Source: Neobacillus soli NBRC 102451
GTDB lineage: Bacteria; Bacillota; Bacilli; Bacillales; Cytobacillaceae
Reading direction: 5' to 3'
Assembly: GCF_001591665.1 (NCBI RefSeq)
Contig: NZ_BCVI01000042.1
Span: forward strand, 1-64,000
Length of the DNA stretch: 64,000 nt
The notes beneath the pieces are model-generated. The model saw only the letters and a program-made list of their open reading frames with translations. It was not told where the DNA came from and made no database searches. Below, piece by piece: positions 9,088-17,199 of this stretch. The translations under genes were made by a program, and so were the position numbers. Each line of letters starts with the position of its first letter. Within the stretch, counting starts at the first letter, position 1.

Positions 9088-9936
9088 TTGCAAAAACTAC
9101 AACAAATTTCCAAGCGCATCTTATACCTACCACCGTTTCAAGAAACAGATCGGCCTATTCTAGCAGCAATCGTTGGAGAAGAGAAAACACTATTAATTGA
9201 TGCTGGAAACTCTTCAAGGCATGCCAAATTATTTTTAGATCAACTAGAAAAACGTAAGATTAAAGGCGACTGGCTCGTCCTCACGCATTGGCACTGGGAT
9301 CATATTTTTGGAACGAGTGAATTTCCAGTTCCGATTATTTCTCATAGCAAGACACGTGACAAAATCAAAGAATTACAGAAGTTGTCCTGGGAAGATAGGG
9401 ACATAGATCTACGTGTCGATGAAGGAACAGAAATTCCATTTTGTGCAGATGCAATGAAAAAAGAGCTGGGAAATCAGCGGAATATTCTTCTTTCTGATCC
9501 CGATATTGCGTTTGAAACCCGAATGGAAATAAATTTAGGCGAATTGAATTGTGTGATCGAACATGTGGGTGGCGACCATTCAGATGACTCTAGCATCATT
9601 TATATTCGTGAGGAAAAATGTCTTTTTATTGGGGATTGTCTCTATGCAAATCTCTACTCAGAAAAATGGAATTATACCATTGAAAATATGCTTCAGCTGA
9701 TTTCTCAAATTGAAAAATACGATGCGGAAGTTTTCATCCTATCCCATCACGAGGCTCCGTTAACCAAAGCGGAATTCAGGTCCTTTATCCAGCTTCTAAA
9801 AAAGACTGCTTTTCTAACAAAAAAGTATGAGGGAGACGAAGAAGCCATTTTCGGAGAAATGTCTGCGGATTTGCATAGGGGATTAAACGAATTGGAGATT
9901 GAAACGATTGGCTATTTTATAAATGGCTTTTCATGA
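9088..9936 (+). CDS. MBL-fold metallohydrolase
   Basis: Metallo-beta-lactamase-fold hydrolase, 282 residues, cytosolic. The metal site reads LTHWHWDHIFG (the HxHxDH motif at about residues 66-71), GGDHSDDS for the third-site His, GDCLYA for the bridging Asp, and SHHEAPL near the C-terminus. It is closest to the glyoxalase-II/hydrolase branch, but the substrate cannot be inferred. TTG 9088 is supported by TAGGAGAG upstream and by the sequence beginning QKLQQISKRILYLPPF. It lies alone ahead of a terminator at 10017. Confidence 0.85.
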   Translation: MQKLQQISKRILYLPPFQETDRPILAAIVGEEKTLLIDAGNSSRHAKLFLDQLEKRKIKGDWLVLTHWHWDHIFGTSEFPVPIISHSKTRDKIKELQKLSWEDRDIDLRVDEGTEIPFCADAMKKELGNQRNILLSDPDIAFETRMEINLGELNCVIEHVGGDHSDDSSIIYIREEKCLFIGDCLYANLYSEKWNYTIENMLQLISQIEKYDAEVFILSHHEAPLTKAEFRSFIQLLKKTAFLTKKYEGDEEAIFGEMSADLHRGLNELEIETIGYFINGFS

Positions 9937-9944
9937 AGTTTGAT

Positions 9945-9990
9945 GGCATGCCCGCGGAAAGCCAAGCACCTGGAGCGGAAATCAACAGAC
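9945..9990. repeat. Possible dispersed Bacillus intergenic repeat
   Basis: The stretch around CCCGCGGAAAGCCAAG and CTGGAGCGGAAATCAACAG looks like an intergenic repeat I recall from many Bacillus genomes. It has no coding potential. This is recognition from memory and not a comparison inside the window, where it occurs once. Confidence 0.3.
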
Positions 9991-10016
9991 AAGTTTAACA
10001 CTGCCAAAAAATTTAA

Positions 10017-10047
10017 AATAAGCGATTAATTATCGCTTATTTTTTTA
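10017..10047 (+). terminator. Rho-independent terminator after MBL hydrolase
   Basis: AATAAGCGAT / ATCGCTTATT with a 5-base loop and a long T tract. Confidence 0.8.
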
Positions 10048-10170
10048 TGCCGCTAAACACGGTTATCTAACTCCTAACCTACATAAAATTGAATTTTCAT
10101 GAAATTATTCATACAATTAGTCTAATTATTAAAATAATTTTTCATAACAGCTTTTGGCAGGAGTGACACT

Positions 10171-11169
10171 ATGTTAGTAATTAATCAAAAGGAAGTACGA
10201 GAAATGTTGCCAATGGCCTCATGTATCAGGCTAATGGAGGAGGTTTTAACGGATTTGGATGAGGGCGCGGCGGTGCACCATTTAAGGTCTGTTGTGCCCA
10301 TCCAAAATCAAAATGTCCTGGGTCTCATGCCGGGATTCTTGAAGAAAGAAGAAGTAGTTGGTACAAAGGTGATTACGATCTATCCAGAAAATCAGCAAAA
10401 CGGACTGCCTTCGCATCAGGGCGTTGTTTTACTTAATGAATCTAAGAATGGCAGTTTAAAAGCTGTAATCGATGGGACAGAAATCACGGCGATTCGAACC
10501 GCGGCGGTCAGTGCCGTTGCTACCAATCTTTTAGCCAGAAAAGATTCCAAGATACTTAGTTTGCTAGGTTCGGGTGAACAAGCAAGAACTCATTTAGAAG
10601 CGATTGCTTTGGTACGGCCAATCACCGAAGTGAAGGTATGGAGCCGAAATATAGACAAGGCAATCCTTTTTGAAAATGAGATGGAACAAAAATATGCAAT
10701 CCCGATTGAAGTTTGTCAAACAGTGGAAAGTGCCGTGGAAGGGGCTGATATTATCTGCACCCTAACAGCTTCGACCGTGCCGATTTTAAAAGGGGAATGG
10801 GTGAAGGAGGGCGCCCATATAAATGCCGTGGGTGCTTGTCGGGCAACAGATCGAGAATTAGACTCCGAGCTTGTTAAAGGATCTTTATTATATGTAGATC
10901 GAGTGGAATCCGCTATAAATGAAGCCGGTGATTATCTGGTTCCTTTAAAGGAAGGGATGATTGAGCCAACCCATATTATTGGTGAAATTGGCGAAATCCT
11001 GACTCAGAAAATACCTGGACGCCGTTCAGATGCGGACATTACCATTTTTGAATCACTAGGATTAGCGATTGAAGACATGAAGGCAGCCAATTTTATTTTT
11101 CAAGAGGCAGCCAGGTTGAAAAAAGGTACAGATATCTCGATGGGAGGTGGCAGCGATGAGTCATTATAA
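10171..11169 (+). CDS. Ornithine cyclodeaminase / mu-crystallin family protein
   Basis: NAD(P)-binding protein of the ornithine cyclodeaminase/mu-crystallin family, 332 residues. Members include ornithine cyclodeaminase, ketimine (proline-imine) reductases and amino-acid dehydrogenases. The Rossmann motif is LLGSGEQARTHLEAIA (about 129-144), followed by VKVWSRN. GTKVITIYPEN carries the conserved substrate-loop Lys, and NAVGACRATDRELDSEL replaces the usual NAVGADxP pattern, so strict ornithine cyclodeaminase activity is doubtful. ATG 10171 follows GCAGGAG. It opens a tight operon with the M19-like, CocE-like and Gfo/Idh genes; the M19-like gene overlaps its 3' end by 14 bases. Confidence 0.87.
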   Translation: MLVINQKEVREMLPMASCIRLMEEVLTDLDEGAAVHHLRSVVPIQNQNVLGLMPGFLKKEEVVGTKVITIYPENQQNGLPSHQGVVLLNESKNGSLKAVIDGTEITAIRTAAVSAVATNLLARKDSKILSLLGSGEQARTHLEAIALVRPITEVKVWSRNIDKAILFENEMEQKYAIPIEVCQTVESAVEGADIICTLTASTVPILKGEWVKEGAHINAVGACRATDRELDSELVKGSLLYVDRVESAINEAGDYLVPLKEGMIEPTHIIGEIGEILTQKIPGRRSDADITIFESLGLAIEDMKAANFIFQEAARLKKGTDISMGGGSDESL

Positions 11170-12319
11170 TGAAGGGTTATTTCCATTTAATTTAACAAAA
11201 GCAGAAGAAGAAAGAGCGAGAGTACTTCATGAAGACAGCATCATCATTGACCTTTTATTCCAAGGCCCATTGTCTCCCCGGGTCATTCCAGAGAATGTTT
11301 CTAGTAAATTGAAGGAGCTTTGTGATCCCTATAAGGATGATCCGATAGTCTATAGCGGCATGCCAAGCAAACTCCTTCGGCAAATGGTTGCAAGGGGCGA
11401 GCTAGCTGCTTTCAAGGAGGAATGGTATCAATCTGGAATTACGGCGGGTAATAGAGAACTAGAATTAACCAGCCCGGAGAGTATCATCATTAGTATGGCT
11501 GAGGTCCAGCAGCAATTCGATTCTGTTGACTGGTTAGTGAAAGCGTTAACGGCAGACGATATTCGCAACGCGAAAAGTCAGCATCTTAAAGCTGGGATTA
11601 TCACAGCCCAGAACACTGTCGGATTAGGAGAAAATCTCGAGCTGCTCGAGGCATTAAATGCGTTTGGGCTCCGCGTTCTACAATTAACCTATAATCAACA
11701 AGATTATGTCGGTTCTGGATGTGCGGTCAATCCCGATAAAGGAATAACAGACTTTGGGATTCAATTGATTGAAAGGCTAAACAAGTATGGAATTGTCGTT
11801 GATACCGGACATTGCGGGAAACAAACGACATTGGATGCCTGTAAGTATTCTAAAGCCCCCGTTATTGCTTCCCATACAGGGGTCAAAGCTATTTTCAACC
11901 ATATGCGCTGTAAAAGTGATGAGGAAATACAAGCGATTGCGGCGACTGGCGGTGTGATTGGTGTCTTTGCGATGCCATGGTTTATTCACGAGGATCCGAA
12001 CGATACAACAATCAATCATGTGCTCAATCATATCGACTATAATATTAATCTAGTCGGAATCGACCACGTGGGGATTGGCACAGATTGGCCGATGAGTGAC
12101 GTTACTTGGTCATTGGTCTATTTTAAAGAACAGATTGCCCCCCGATTAGGCTTCGCAAAAGGGAATGGTCCATCGACGGAAACCATTATTGGTCTAGAAA
12201 AATATAGTTATTTTATTAATTTTACAAGAGGGCTGATGGCAAGAGGCTATTCAGATGAAGATATTCGGAAAGTGATTGGGGGCAATTGGCTAAGGGTGTT
12301 TGAAGCTGTCTGGAAGTAA
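11156..12319 (+). CDS. Divergent M19-type (membrane/renal) dipeptidase homologue
   Basis: Peptidase family M19-like protein, 387 residues, no signal peptide. The C-terminal metal side is kept: His219 in VVDTGHCG, His240 in IASHTG, and Asp310 in GIGTDWP. The N-terminal zinc motif HxD of classic M19 enzymes is replaced by IIIDLLFQGP (about 29-38), and the bridging Glu position (IEG in relatives) reads AQN at 151-153. A normal binuclear zinc site is therefore unlikely, and it may have a single metal or another substrate. ATG 11156 is preferred over GTG 11147 because GGGAGGTGG sits just upstream. It overlaps the preceding gene by 14 bases and is followed 20 bases later by the CocE-like gene. Confidence 0.83.
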   Translation: MSHYNEGLFPFNLTKAEEERARVLHEDSIIIDLLFQGPLSPRVIPENVSSKLKELCDPYKDDPIVYSGMPSKLLRQMVARGELAAFKEEWYQSGITAGNRELELTSPESIIISMAEVQQQFDSVDWLVKALTADDIRNAKSQHLKAGIITAQNTVGLGENLELLEALNAFGLRVLQLTYNQQDYVGSGCAVNPDKGITDFGIQLIERLNKYGIVVDTGHCGKQTTLDACKYSKAPVIASHTGVKAIFNHMRCKSDEEIQAIAATGGVIGVFAMPWFIHEDPNDTTINHVLNHIDYNINLVGIDHVGIGTDWPMSDVTWSLVYFKEQIAPRLGFAKGNGPSTETIIGLEKYSYFINFTRGLMARGYSDEDIRKVIGGNWLRVFEAVWK

Positions 12320-12339
12320 GAGAGGAGAGGAGAGATTAG

Positions 12340-14472
12340 ATGAGTACATATTTGAATCAAACGGTTTTTCATTATTATTGTGCCGGAGTGTATGAGGGGA
12401 AGATTCAATTTACAGATCAGCAGATCATGCACCACAAAGTGGATCGGCGCAGGCGGACGCAAATGCAGGAAAATGTCCTTTCAGCCGATTTAAAAGCGAA
12501 TCTCCCTTTTCAAAAAATCTATGCCAATCTTTCCGTTTACGCCAATACAGAATGGAGCGGCGATGAAGTTCGTCTTAGCAATGGAGATTGTTATCAGAAG
12601 CATCTGAACTATCAGGCGGAGATTGATGGTCAGCATATTCGCTCACAGGTTTGGGCCTATCGGAAGGAGACGGCTGTGGATGTGGTAACCGTTGATGGCC
12701 GGGTTGTCGCTTTTGTTTGCCCGAATCGTAATGGAATGGAGGTCATCGCCCAAGAGGGATATGTGACGCTGACGCCGCTTGCCCAATATGATGATCCGCT
12801 CCTTTCAAAATCCGAATATGGGATTAATGATTTAGGAACCTTTTTAGTTCCGATGCGAGATGGGGTCAAATTAGCTACCGATGTATACCTCCCTGAGGGG
12901 ATGGCGAAGGGGATGAAGGTTCCGACAATCTTAATTCGAACCTGCTATGATCGGAATGGGAAAAAGGAGTCGCTGATGAGATGGGCCAATAAAGGCTATG
13001 CAGTGGTGTCCCAGGATGTAAGGGGGCGGGCCGATTCAGAAGGCGAGTTAGTTCCTTTTTATCATGAAAGAGACGATGGGTATGATACGATAGATTGGAT
13101 TATTGCTCAAGAATGGGCAGATGGAAATGTCGGCATGTGGGGGGCATCGTATTTAGGGTATGTCGTTGTTGCTGCTGCCACTAGCGGTCATCCGAATCTG
13201 AAAGCCGTCGTTAATGAAGTCAATGTGGGTTCCCCTTTTGTTGATACTGTGAGAAGAGGGGGAACAGTTTGCTCCTGGCCATTGCTAAGCTGGACACTTG
13301 CTCAATCAGTAGGGACGAGAACGGACTTTGATATTTTTGCAGGCCAGACGGTAAGTGTGGAAGAGGCTGTTGATGCCAGGCCAATCAAGGATATACCGCA
13401 GCAAATGATTGGCAAGCCGTCAGGACCATGGACGCTATGGAGTGAACATCCGGAGTATAATGACTTTTGGAAAAATTGTACTTTTTCAGAACGTGGAGAC
13501 CAAGTCCATGTTCCGATGTTTGTGATTTCAGGCTGGTATGATGGCGATAGCCCAGGTGTATCGGAAACATGGCGGATGTTAACCAAACACGATGTGCCGA
13601 ACCGTAAAATCTGGTTAGGACCGTGGGAGCATAATCCAAACCGGGCTAGGGATTACCAAGGGGTAAGTTTTAGCAATGATGCGGTCGTGTATGATTATGA
13701 TATTAAGGTTTTAAAATGGTTTGACCGCTTCCTTAAAGATATACCAAATGGAATTGACGAAGAGCCGCGCGCCGCCTATTACCTTGTGGGTGAAAATGAA
13801 TGGAAAACCTCACATGATTGGACTCCTGATGAGGCGAAGGTTACGAACTTTTATCTGGCCAGTAGTGGAAAGGCAAATTCGAGTAATGGGGATGGAGTTT
13901 TACTTTCAGAACAGCTTGAAGAGTCACCATATGATACCTTCATCTATAATCCGGAGGATCCTTTCCATTACAGTGGAGAAAGAGACCCTGAGAATCTTCG
14001 GAAACATGAACTGAGAAACGATATTCTTGTGTTTACGAGTGAGGTCCTCCAAGAAGATTTGGCCATTGCGGGAGAGCTTTCTGCAGAAATATATGCAGCG
14101 AGTACGGGCGTAGATACCGATTGGGTTGTCACGTTAAGTGATGTGGATGAAAAAGGGAATTCAATTCTTCTGTCCAATTACATCGTACGAGCGAAATATC
14201 GAAAGGGCTATGATGCACCGGAACTGCTTACGCCGGGAAAAGTTGAACAATATTCCATGTTTATGCAAAATATTGCTCATACCTTCAGGAAAGGTCAGCG
14301 GGTGCGATTTTCGATTACGTCGTCAAGCAAATTTATTGCCTTTCCTAATTCAAATAGCGGCGGGGACCCTTATGAAGAAACAGAAGCAATCACTGTTACC
14401 CAGAGCATTTATCATGACCAAAAGCACCCCAGCCATGTAAAATTACCTGTTTTATATGGTAAGCTTTCTTAA
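12340..14472 (+). CDS. CocE/NonD family hydrolase (S15-like), cytosolic
   Basis: Alpha/beta-hydrolase of the CocE/NonD type, 710 residues, with no signal peptide, unlike the secreted relative at 4581. The first ~160 residues are an extra domain not usual for the family. The catalytic domain begins near FLVPMRDGVKLATDVYLP and has Ser270 in WGASYLG, Asp401 in SGWYDGDS and His431 in GPWEHNP. A C-terminal jelly-roll follows. Predicted to cleave an amide or ester, perhaps an X-Pro-like peptide. ATG 12340 lies after GAGGAGAGGAGAG. Its position between a dipeptidase homologue and oxidoreductases suggests one step in stepwise breakdown of a peptide-like compound; that role is inference. Confidence 0.84.
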   Translation: MSTYLNQTVFHYYCAGVYEGKIQFTDQQIMHHKVDRRRRTQMQENVLSADLKANLPFQKIYANLSVYANTEWSGDEVRLSNGDCYQKHLNYQAEIDGQHIRSQVWAYRKETAVDVVTVDGRVVAFVCPNRNGMEVIAQEGYVTLTPLAQYDDPLLSKSEYGINDLGTFLVPMRDGVKLATDVYLPEGMAKGMKVPTILIRTCYDRNGKKESLMRWANKGYAVVSQDVRGRADSEGELVPFYHERDDGYDTIDWIIAQEWADGNVGMWGASYLGYVVVAAATSGHPNLKAVVNEVNVGSPFVDTVRRGGTVCSWPLLSWTLAQSVGTRTDFDIFAGQTVSVEEAVDARPIKDIPQQMIGKPSGPWTLWSEHPEYNDFWKNCTFSERGDQVHVPMFVISGWYDGDSPGVSETWRMLTKHDVPNRKIWLGPWEHNPNRARDYQGVSFSNDAVVYDYDIKVLKWFDRFLKDIPNGIDEEPRAAYYLVGENEWKTSHDWTPDEAKVTNFYLASSGKANSSNGDGVLLSEQLEESPYDTFIYNPEDPFHYSGERDPENLRKHELRNDILVFTSEVLQEDLAIAGELSAEIYAASTGVDTDWVVTLSDVDEKGNSILLSNYIVRAKYRKGYDAPELLTPGKVEQYSMFMQNIAHTFRKGQRVRFSITSSSKFIAFPNSNSGGDPYEETEAITVTQSIYHDQKHPSHVKLPVLYGKLS

Positions 14473-14546
14473 GGTGAAACTTCTATCAGTGGGGGACTTA
14501 CAACTAGATAAAAGGGACATTGTGAAGGAATATGGAGGGATTTTCA

Positions 14547-15461
14547 GTGCTTAAAATTGGAGTAATTGGGCTTGGGGATATTGCGCAAAAGGCTTATCTG
14601 CCGGTCTACAGCGGCATGAAAGATAGTGAATTTCATTTTTACACAAGAAATCAAGAGAAGCTAAGGTCAATAGGCGGGCAGCATCGCTTTGAAAATCTCC
14701 ATGCTGACCTTGAGTCATTGCTAAACAGTGGAATTACGGGGGCATTCGTTCATTCCTCGACATCCTCTCATGAGGAAATTGTCGAGAAGCTACTCAATCG
14801 TAACATTCATGTTTTTGTTGATAAGCCGATTACCGATCATTACGATGGGGCAAAAAGGCTTGTGGAATTGGCCGAGCAGAAAGGTCTGATTCTAATGGCT
14901 GGTTTTAACCGAAGATATGCGCCGGCTTACAAGAAACTGAAGGAAGTTGCTGAGCCAAATATGGTCATTGTCCAGAAAAACCGTAAAGATCTTCCGGGTG
15001 AGCCAAGGACATTTATTTTTGATGATTTCATTCATGTAGTTGATACAATGAGATATTTATTCTCGCAGCCGATTGAGAAGCTGATTGTGAATGGAAGAAT
15101 GGTGGATGACACCCTTTACCACGTAGTAGTTCAATTCATATCAGGCAACGGTGCAACGGCGATAGGGATGATGAACAGGGATAATGGGACGAACGAGGAA
15201 ATTGCCGAAGTCATGGGGCCGTTAGAGAAGCGAACCGTTTATAATGTGTCGAAGCTGGTGATTTCTAAGGATATGGAGAATATTGAAGTCCGGGGTAGTG
15301 ACTGGGAACCGACCCTAGTCAAGCGTGGTTTTGAGCAAATGGTCAGTGATTTCGTTAATGCTGTTCGAATGGGCACGAAGCCGGGAGTCTCTGCAATAGA
15401 TGCACTGGAAACCCATGAAATTTGCGAAAAGATTATCAAGGAATTAGAAGGAGAGGAATAA
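14547..15461 (+). CDS. Gfo/Idh/MocA family oxidoreductase
   Basis: NAD(P)-dependent oxidoreductase, about 304 residues. The Rossmann motif is KIGVIGLGDIAQKAYLPVY at the N-terminus. DKPITDHYDGAKRLVELAE is the EKP-like motif, here with Asp, and NRRYAPAYKKL follows. A GTG start at 14547 is chosen because GGAGGG (14534-14539) is correctly spaced for it; the in-frame ATG at 14532 overlaps that ribosome site. It lies 74 bases after the CocE gene and most likely belongs to the same transcript. Substrate unknown; many relatives act on sugars, others on imines. Confidence 0.86.
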   Translation: MLKIGVIGLGDIAQKAYLPVYSGMKDSEFHFYTRNQEKLRSIGGQHRFENLHADLESLLNSGITGAFVHSSTSSHEEIVEKLLNRNIHVFVDKPITDHYDGAKRLVELAEQKGLILMAGFNRRYAPAYKKLKEVAEPNMVIVQKNRKDLPGEPRTFIFDDFIHVVDTMRYLFSQPIEKLIVNGRMVDDTLYHVVVQFISGNGATAIGMMNRDNGTNEEIAEVMGPLEKRTVYNVSKLVISKDMENIEVRGSDWEPTLVKRGFEQMVSDFVNAVRMGTKPGVSAIDALETHEICEKIIKELEGEE

Positions 15462-15542
15462 CTCATTCGATTAAAATAGGTAGTCAGCATTTTATGGTAG
15501 CAGTTGCCCATTGGAAGGGCGAAATCAGAAGGGGGAATCGCC

Positions 15543-16043
15543 GTGTACCATCGGCTTTGGACGTTTGGAAACATTGCTGTTATTGTCTTTTCAATAGTAT
15601 ATATTTGGTTTTTCCGTCCTCATGATAGTTCCTTGCTAATAACGGCTCAGCTACTGGCGCAAATGGGGGTTATTCTTTTTCTTATTAATATCAATATGTA
15701 TTTCATCTTTCTAGTTATAAGAAAAACGTCAGTGCGGAAGGTCAAGATTCGCCTCGCAAAGTTTTCACGGCATTTAATGAAATGGCATATAAAAATTGCC
15801 CTCTTAGCGACAACAATCATTGTGGGACATGCAGCAATCAATTTCTATAAACTTGGTCCGCTGGTTGGATTTAATCACCTGAAATTGCTGAGCGGCTACT
15901 TATCGATTACCTTGCTTTTCTTAACCTTGATTGCGGGATATCTACGGCATAAAAAGGCATCAGGCTTTCGCCGAAAGTTCCATCTCCTAACAGCATTTAC
16001 ATTTCTGGGTGCATTTCTTTTGCATATGTTTGTTTTTATCTAG
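15543..16043 (+). CDS. Small four-helix membrane protein, possibly haem-binding
   Basis: About 166 residues with four to five hydrophobic segments. Family not recognised with certainty. Paired histidines sit in membrane segments: KWHIKIALLATTIIVGHA and FHLLTAFTFLGAFLLHMF. Such spacing recalls cytochrome b561/ferric-reductase-like haem ligands, but this is inference. GTG 15543 is preferred because AAGGGGGAAT precedes it with normal spacing; an earlier in-frame start at 15504 has no ribosome site. It may be the last gene of the 10171-15461 operon, 81 bases downstream. Confidence 0.7.
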   Translation: MYHRLWTFGNIAVIVFSIVYIWFFRPHDSSLLITAQLLAQMGVILFLININMYFIFLVIRKTSVRKVKIRLAKFSRHLMKWHIKIALLATTIIVGHAAINFYKLGPLVGFNHLKLLSGYLSITLLFLTLIAGYLRHKKASGFRRKFHLLTAFTFLGAFLLHMFVFI

Positions 16044-16153
16044 TTGGAAGGTGTCACATTAATGGTGTCATTAATGGTGTCAGGCACCATTCGTGGACAC
16101 CTGTCCATGGTGAGCGGACAGTTAAACACTCTTATAGTAGAATAGCACCCAAG
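16044..16153 (+). repeat. Dispersed palindromic element, left arm with stuttered copies
   Basis: GGTGTCAGGCACC at 16076-16088, then CGTGGACACCTGTCC. The right arm is missing. Upstream, the 12-base unit TTAATGGTGTCA is repeated in tandem (16059-16070, 16071-16082) after a further GGTGTCA at 16050, as if the arm had been extended by slippage. Confidence 0.8.
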
Positions 16154-16188
16154 ACGCTTTGAGCCTTAAACTCAAAGCGTTTTTTTTG
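16154..16188 (+). terminator. Rho-independent terminator
   Basis: ACGCTTTGAG / CTCAAAGCGT with a 7-base loop, followed by eight T. It probably ends the 10171-16043 transcript. Confidence 0.9.
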
Positions 16189-16274
16189 TCTGTATTTTTC
16201 GGACATATGGCCCAAAAGGTTGTAAGATAAACGTTTTTAATGAATATTGTCGAGGAATAATAATAGAATATCAA

Positions 16275-16323
16275 ATTCAAATATTGAGAACAATTTGAAT
16301 AATATAGTTATTTATTTTATAAT
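16275..16323 (+). promoter_or_regulatory. Promoter and inverted repeat of the dpp-ykf operon
   Basis: TTGAAT (16295-16300), a 17-base spacer, and TATAAT (16318-16323) form a good SigA promoter. A perfect 8-base inverted repeat ATTCAAAT / ATTTGAAT (16275-16282 and 16293-16300) overlaps the -35 box and is a candidate operator. In B. subtilis the dpp operon is under CodY and AbrB; only a weak CodY-like match is present here. Confidence 0.65.
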
Positions 16324-16362
16324 GTAAGAAAATCATAGTTTAGTAGTGGAAAGGAGAAAACA

Positions 16363-17187
16363 ATGAAATTATATGTTTCCGTTGATATGGAAGGGATAAC
16401 GGGTCTTGTTGACCATACCCATGTTGATTCTGATAAGCATAATTATGAACGAAGCCGTATCATTATGACGGATGAAGCGAACCACGTGATCACTGCAGCC
16501 TTTGATGAAGGGGCGTCGGAGGTCGTTGTCAATGATAGTCACTCGAAGATGAATAATCTATTAATTGAACGGCTCCATCCAGAAACACAGCTGATTACGG
16601 GTGATGTGAAGCCTTTTTCCATGGTGCAAGGTTTGGATGATTCGTTTGATGGGGCCATTTTCATTGGTTATCATGCCCGGGCTGCCTTAAAAGGGGTGAT
16701 GTCCCATTCGATGATATTTGGCGTCCGAAACATGTTTATCAATGATGTTGCTGTTGGAGAATTAGGGTTTAATGCCTATGTTGCGGGCTTCTATGATGTT
16801 CCCATCTTAATGGTTGCCGGTGATGACAGTGCTGCTTTCGAGGCAGAGCAACTCATTCCGAATATTACGACAGCCATCGTCAAGGAGTCGATCTCAAGGT
16901 CAGCGGCTAAATCGTTAACGCCAGCTAAGGCCGGGCAGCTTATTCGTGAGAGAACCGCTTTTGCTATTAAAAATAATGCGGTGGTGAAACCGCTTACCCC
17001 GCCTGACAGACCGCTGCTAAGTATTGAATTTACTAATTATGGAGAAGCAGAGTGGGCAAATTTAATGCCGGGAACGGAAATGGTTCCGGGAACAACGATT
17101 GTTCGTTTTCAATCGAAAAATATCCTTGAAGCCTATCAAGCAATGCTTGTAATGACCGAGTTAGCGATGAGAACAACATTCTGTTAG
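16363..17187 (+). CDS. dppA: D-aminopeptidase DppA
   Basis: Peptidase family M55 D-stereospecific aminopeptidase, 274 residues, releasing N-terminal D-Ala and similar residues in the cytosol. All key residues match B. subtilis DppA in both identity and number: Asp8 and Glu10 in SVDMEG, His60 in NDSHS, His104 in GYHA, Glu133, and His115 in GVMSH. It forms a decameric ring in the characterised homologue. ATG 16363 follows AAAGGAG. First gene of a nine-to-ten gene operon for dipeptide and murein-peptide use. Confidence 0.95.
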   Translation: MKLYVSVDMEGITGLVDHTHVDSDKHNYERSRIIMTDEANHVITAAFDEGASEVVVNDSHSKMNNLLIERLHPETQLITGDVKPFSMVQGLDDSFDGAIFIGYHARAALKGVMSHSMIFGVRNMFINDVAVGELGFNAYVAGFYDVPILMVAGDDSAAFEAEQLIPNITTAIVKESISRSAAKSLTPAKAGQLIRERTAFAIKNNAVVKPLTPPDRPLLSIEFTNYGEAEWANLMPGTEMVPGTTIVRFQSKNILEAYQAMLVMTELAMRTTFC

Positions 17188-17199
17188 GAAGTGACAAGC

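Noticed and set aside
16050-16088. CRISPR-like array from repeated GGTGTCA units
   Set aside because: Units are adjacent, with no spacers of even length, and no cas genes are nearby.
16280-16296. CodY box at the dpp promoter
   Set aside because: Only about nine of fourteen defined positions of AATTTTCnGAAAATT match, so it is not called as a feature.
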